Below, one piece after another: positions 60,355 through 64,000 of a stretch of DNA of 64,000 bases. Each line of letters opens with the position of its first letter. The stretch's first letter is position 1. The notes below the pieces were generated by a model that worked only from the letters and a program-made list of their open reading frames with translations, searched no databases and was not told where the DNA came from. Origin of the DNA: Panagrolaimus kolymaensis (Eukaryota > Nematoda > Chromadorea > Rhabditida > Panagrolaimidae); assembly GCA_028622995.1 (NCBI GenBank), contig JAJQJQ010000033.1, positions 2,728,001 to 2,792,000 of the forward strand. The letters run 5' to 3'. Position numbers and translations under genes: made by a program.

Positions 60355-61273
60355 TTAAACGATGGGTTCTTCTTCTTTACAATTTCTCATGGCTTCTTCA
60401 AGAAATCCTCGCTTCATTTCTCGAACAATGACGGTCATGAGTTTATTCCAACCAAGTCGGGCGATGCAATTTTCACCTGCATATGGATTTAATTCAGGCT
60501 CTTTTTCCTAAAAACATTTCTTTTTATTTTTTGAAGTTTTCAATTCTGCCTTACAGTTGACATATCCTTGGATAAAAGATCCAAAGAGCTTCCATTTTTG
60601 GATGTTGCTCGAATAGCAGTGACTTGATCCACCGCTACTTTCTTAAACACAAGCCAGTTATCAGCACCAAAATTAACACCTCTGAAGTAAAAAAAACTTT
60701 TTTGCAACCCATGAAAATAAAAAAAATCAAACCGATAAAAATGAATTTGTCCAATTCGATGTGCCATATCATAAATGGATGTTAAAGGGCAATAACCAAG
60801 TGAACCAACAGCAGTGTCCAAAAATCCCTGAATTCGATGAGCTTGAAGTTGAAATTCTCGAGCTTTATGAAGTTCACGAAAATCAATTCCATCTTCAATC
60901 GAGCAAGTTATACCAAAATATTCTGCGAATTTGGGGCGTCTTTCAATCAAGGATGATAAAATCTTTTTTCCAATATCATGATTTTTTGCTCTAAAAGATA
61001 AAGTTTAAAAGCTTTGTTGGATCTTGAAAAATAAAAGCACCGCATAATTTTTTTAAAATAAATTTTTGAAGCTTACCGTTGCCAAACTTCTCGAACTGCT
61101 TCAATTTCATCTGGTGTAAGCTCAGTGTCATGTCCTCGTTTACTAAAAATTTTTCCGATTGATGGGCTGCATCCACAACAAAATGCTTCCATAATTGACC
61201 AACAGCAATTCCCTTCCAGCCTATAATTAACAACTACAGCTTTTTGGGCAGTAGTATTTTGATACCTCGGCAT
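60355..61273 (-). CDS. Nematode globin
   Basis: Four exons (61273-61077, 60990-60733, 60681-60555, 60507-60355) give 244 residues. An internal ATG at 61192, just after a TTATAG that could be a trans-splice site, gives 217 residues starting MEAFCCGCSP. The globin fold begins at LTPDEIEAVREVWQRAKNHD (helix A), continues with LIERRPKFAEYFGI, then a helix with the candidate distal His (FQLQAHRIQGFLDTAVGSL), and MAHRIGQIHFYRGVNF with the candidate proximal His. The last helices include NWLVFKKVAVDQVT and CIARLGWNKLMTVIVREMKR. The short N-terminus is Cys-rich (CCWSIMEAFCCGC), suggesting acylation and membrane attachment as known for some C. elegans globins; this is inferred. Role (oxygen sensing, redox or storage) is unknown. 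Confidence 0.87.
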
Positions 61274-62335
61274 TTTATTATATTTTAAACACAACAATCA
61301 CAAATCACGAACTCTCTAATAAACAAAAATTTAAAAAAAAATTGAAGCATTGAACTTTGAGTTTTTCCGGAAATGAAACGAGTTTTTTTTTCTCAATTTT
61401 TGGCACGAGAAAGAAAAATTATAGGATGGAAAACAAAAGGAAATTGGCGATGAATGAAAAAAAAAAATGATTGCTAAAATGATAGCTGAAAAAACTTTCA
61501 ATGACGAAGTGTAAAATTGAATTTTTTTTTCATTGTCTGTAAGTGACGATAATCCTTTTTTCCAAAAAGGGTGGGTAATTTTCTCTTTGTAATTTACGAG
61601 TAAAAAAATAACGCCTACCAATTTTCTAAAATGAAAGAAACAATCAAAAATGGCTTAATTTTGATGGCTTAAAAACTAATTTTATAAAAATGTTTGTATC
61701 AATTTCAGGAAATATTTCTCATTATTGGAAAATCAAATGGTGGTGGCGAATTTGCAAGAAAAGTTACAAAAAAAATCTTCTTCGAAAAATGAATGCATTC
61801 TAGGAAGTTAATATTTTATCAGAAGAAAGAACAAAGGGCATGAAATTTATTTAGAAATTAAACAATGAAGAAAAAAGAGTAAAGTTGATCAAATTTATTC
61901 ATTTATTTCCAACAAGTCTATTACATTTAGGGTTGCGCCTCGGTAAATTTACCGGTAATTTACCAGTAAATTTACCGGTTAATTTACCGGTAAATTTACC
62001 GACTAAATTTTTTTTTGAACTAAAATTGGGTAAATCCGGTAAATTCGGTAAATTTACCGGTAAATTGACTGGTAAATTTACCAAGAAAATGAATTTACCG
62101 GTAAATTTAACAACCCTAATTACATTTCCATTTTTCAATATCTTCATCAATAAAAGTTGCAATTCGTGCTCCAGCTCTAGATGATATAAGAACATCCGAA
62201 TGAAAATAATTTGGAATAATTAAAGCAAAAAAGATTTCATTTTAAAAATTTTATTTTTAAAGCATGCAATAAAAAATAAAACAGTTTATTATTACATAAA
62301 AATTTTTCGTTATATTAAAATAAAAGAAGAATTTA
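61274..62335. other. Intergenic region containing a MITE
   Basis: About 1.06 kb. Apart from the element at 61928-62118, it holds the globin promoter and the 3' flank of the next minus-strand gene. Open frames on both strands across 61885-62195 are by-products of the palindromic repeat. Confidence 0.6.
61928..62118. mobile_element. hAT-like MITE with palindromic TTTACCGGTAAA repeats
   Basis: 191 bp element with perfect 8 bp terminal inverted repeats TAGGGTTG / CAACCCTA, flanked by an exact 8 bp direct repeat ATTACATT (61920-61927 and 62119-62126). Eight-base target-site duplications and TAGGG-type ends are features of hAT transposons. The interior is two opposed arms made of repeated TTTACCGGTAAA-type palindromes around an A/T-rich centre (about 62000-62025). 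There is no transposase, so it is non-autonomous. Confidence 0.85.
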
Positions 62336-62732
62336 TTATGCAGCAGCTTTTTTAATTTCTAAACAATCATCAAAATTTTTATTATCATAATTACCAGCTT
62401 CCATTTCTTTTGCAGGAGTAGGTGATGATGTTGAAAGTTTGGATTTAGCCAAAGTAACAATTCTGAAAATTCTCAAATAAATGACTTCCAAATATCACAT
62501 TATTAACTTACTTTGTCGTAAGCTCATTTCTAAGACAGCATTTTTTCTCGCGCTTTTCACGCTTTTCCAATTTATCAAATTTCGAGGGTTTTTCAAACTT
62601 TTCAATTATGGCAGCTTTATCTTCTTCAACGGGACTAGCTTCTTTGTGATCTTTCACTAAACAAGGAGTTAACTTTTTGCAACAACTGCATTTAACTAAA
62701 TCACTATTTTTCAAAGAAGTAACAACAACCAT
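62336..62732 (-). CDS. Small Cys/Lys-rich protein, unknown
   Basis: Two exons (62732-62512 and 62462-62336) encode 115 residues. The N-terminus has a Cys cluster (KCSCCKKLTPC) that could bind metal or be acylated, followed by a charged Lys/Glu segment with repeats of the form FEKPSKFDKLEKREKREKKC. The C-terminal part is Ser/Thr/Pro then DNKNFDDCLEIKKAAA. No signal peptide or membrane segment is seen and no family is recognised. The clean GT-AG intron (49 bp) and kept phase support a real gene. Confidence 0.65.
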
Positions 62733-64000
62733 TATTTTTTTCGTCTTTCAAATGAAATGATGCTTTTTTGGAGATTTTTCAAATCTTTTATAACCTACTT
62801 TTTTGAACGATTAGAGTGACCACAATGCGATGCGGTTGGTTGAATGGGAAGAAACCCGTTTCATACCGATTTCCTTATTCATTTATCCCTTAAAGGAGGT
62901 TATAAAGAAATAGAAGAAAACAGACCACGCCAAAATAAAGAATGACTCATTTTGAATCGAAACAAGATTCATTATTTTTTTCGTTTATTTATGATTCACG
63001 AAAATCAATGAATTATAACATTGAGTTTAAAAAACATGGAAGCCTCCACACAAATTTTGGCTTCTTCTTTGACCGATAAAAATGTGTCTAAAAGTTCAAA
63101 AAATACATACTTTGTTAGAAAGATTGCTGTTTCATCAAAACCATTCCTTGAAACAGCTATCAAGTCCAAACAAATGATAAAAAAAAACTCTTGTATTATC
63201 ACAACACAACATTTTATTTGAGAAGAACACACGTGTAATAAATTCTTTGAATTGTTTTTTTTTGTTCATCAACAAAATGACTTCTCTTAAATGTCTTTTG
63301 TAATATAAGCTTATAATTAAGATTTATATTTAGTAAGCGAAATTATTAACAAAAAATTAATATAGGATGCTGCCTTTTATTCGAGTAAAAAATTTGTTTG
63401 GTTAGAGCATATGCGTTAGAAAAAAACTTTTTCTCGTGTCAAATTTTTTACCGCAAAATGCTAATGACTCCTTTGTTTAATTATTTAAATTAATCATGAA
63501 GCATTATGGCTACTTGCAATAACGCTTCCTTATTATGGTTACTGTATTGTATTTGGTTATGTTTTTTTGGATGAAAGACTGCATACTATTTTATTTGCGT
63601 GCTTTGAAGATGCAAGACTTCCATAAAGAATTGTGTCAAGTAAAGTTAAACAATGCTTTAAAAAATGATTTTTTTATTGAAGCAAAAAAGTGAGTAATGT
63701 TTGCTTGCGTTTACCACGTCAGACACATTTACATTTTAAAGGGTTTCTTTTCTCTCCATTTTTTTCCTCTTCTGAAAACCATATTTATTTTTAAAATTTA
63801 TTCTGTGCATGTTTAGTTTAAAACCCCGAGATTTGATAGACATAATAAGAAAACAAAAGCTGATCAAAGTACAATTTTAGTCTGACCTTTGCTTGTTAAA
63901 ACATTTTGAACAAAAAAATATGTACCTATGCGCGTGCGTTTGTCCTCATCTTTTTTGTTTTATCAGTCTTTCGTTTCCATTCTTCTCATTTTCAACTTTC
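62733..64000. other. Right-end intergenic region
   Basis: 1.27 kb with no convincing exon. Short opposed open frames at 63005-63232 overlap on both strands and have no start or splice context. One CACGTG lies at about 63230. Confidence 0.45.

Noticed and set aside
61885..62195. Open frames on both strands rich in LPVNLPVNLP
   Set aside because: They are translations of the palindromic MITE, not genes.

Overview
The window is AT-rich nuclear DNA from a nematode. The evidence is dense protein-coding genes with 45-60 bp introns and T-rich acceptors (TTTTTAG or TTTTCAG), splice-acceptor-like sites just upstream of many start codons (spliced-leader trans-splicing), a Caenorhabditis-type nuclear receptor, a nematode-type globin and a PUF protein. 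It is not C. elegans sequence. Introns were placed by hand from splice consensus and phase, and every multi-exon model described as closed keeps one reading frame through its stop.

Layout. 1-3.4 kb: 3' part of a phospho-motif repeat protein (+), facing a small SP/K-rich protein (-). 4.7-6.7 kb: secreted class-3 lipase-like protein (+). 7.0-9.3 kb: MAX-like bHLH factor (-), followed by about 5.8 kb of gene-free DNA with a cluster of CACGTG E-boxes. 15.2-16.2 kb: PNPO (-). 17.5-19.6 kb: Rubicon-homology protein (+). 22.2-24.4 kb: nuclear hormone receptor (+), facing CTU2 (-). 26.7-29.2 kb: propionyl-CoA carboxylase alpha (+). 29.5-31.9 kb: two small secreted proteins. 32.1-37.3 kb: a PLA2G6-like patatin phospholipase and a FAM114A protein, both minus and spaced like an operon. 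37.9-38.7 kb: unknown gene (+). 42.3-46.0 kb: TBC1D24/Skywalker (+). 47.2-48.9 kb: DMAP1 (+). 52.6-55.5 kb: a protein with about 16 membrane segments and apparent internal four-TM repeats (+). 56.1-57.0 kb: UBX protein (-). 57.7-59.4 kb: PUF RNA-binding protein (-). 60.4-61.3 kb: globin (-). About 61.9 kb: a hAT-like MITE. 62.3-62.7 kb: small Cys/Lys-rich protein (-).

The genes do not form one pathway. They are mainly housekeeping (vitamin B6, propionate, tRNA thiolation, chromatin, membrane traffic) with some regulatory genes. The points most worth attention are the 191 bp palindrome-filled MITE with an 8 bp target-site duplication, the repeat protein with silent-only exon duplication, the E-box cluster beside the MAX homologue, the internally repeated membrane protein, and two GC-AG introns fixed by protein homology.
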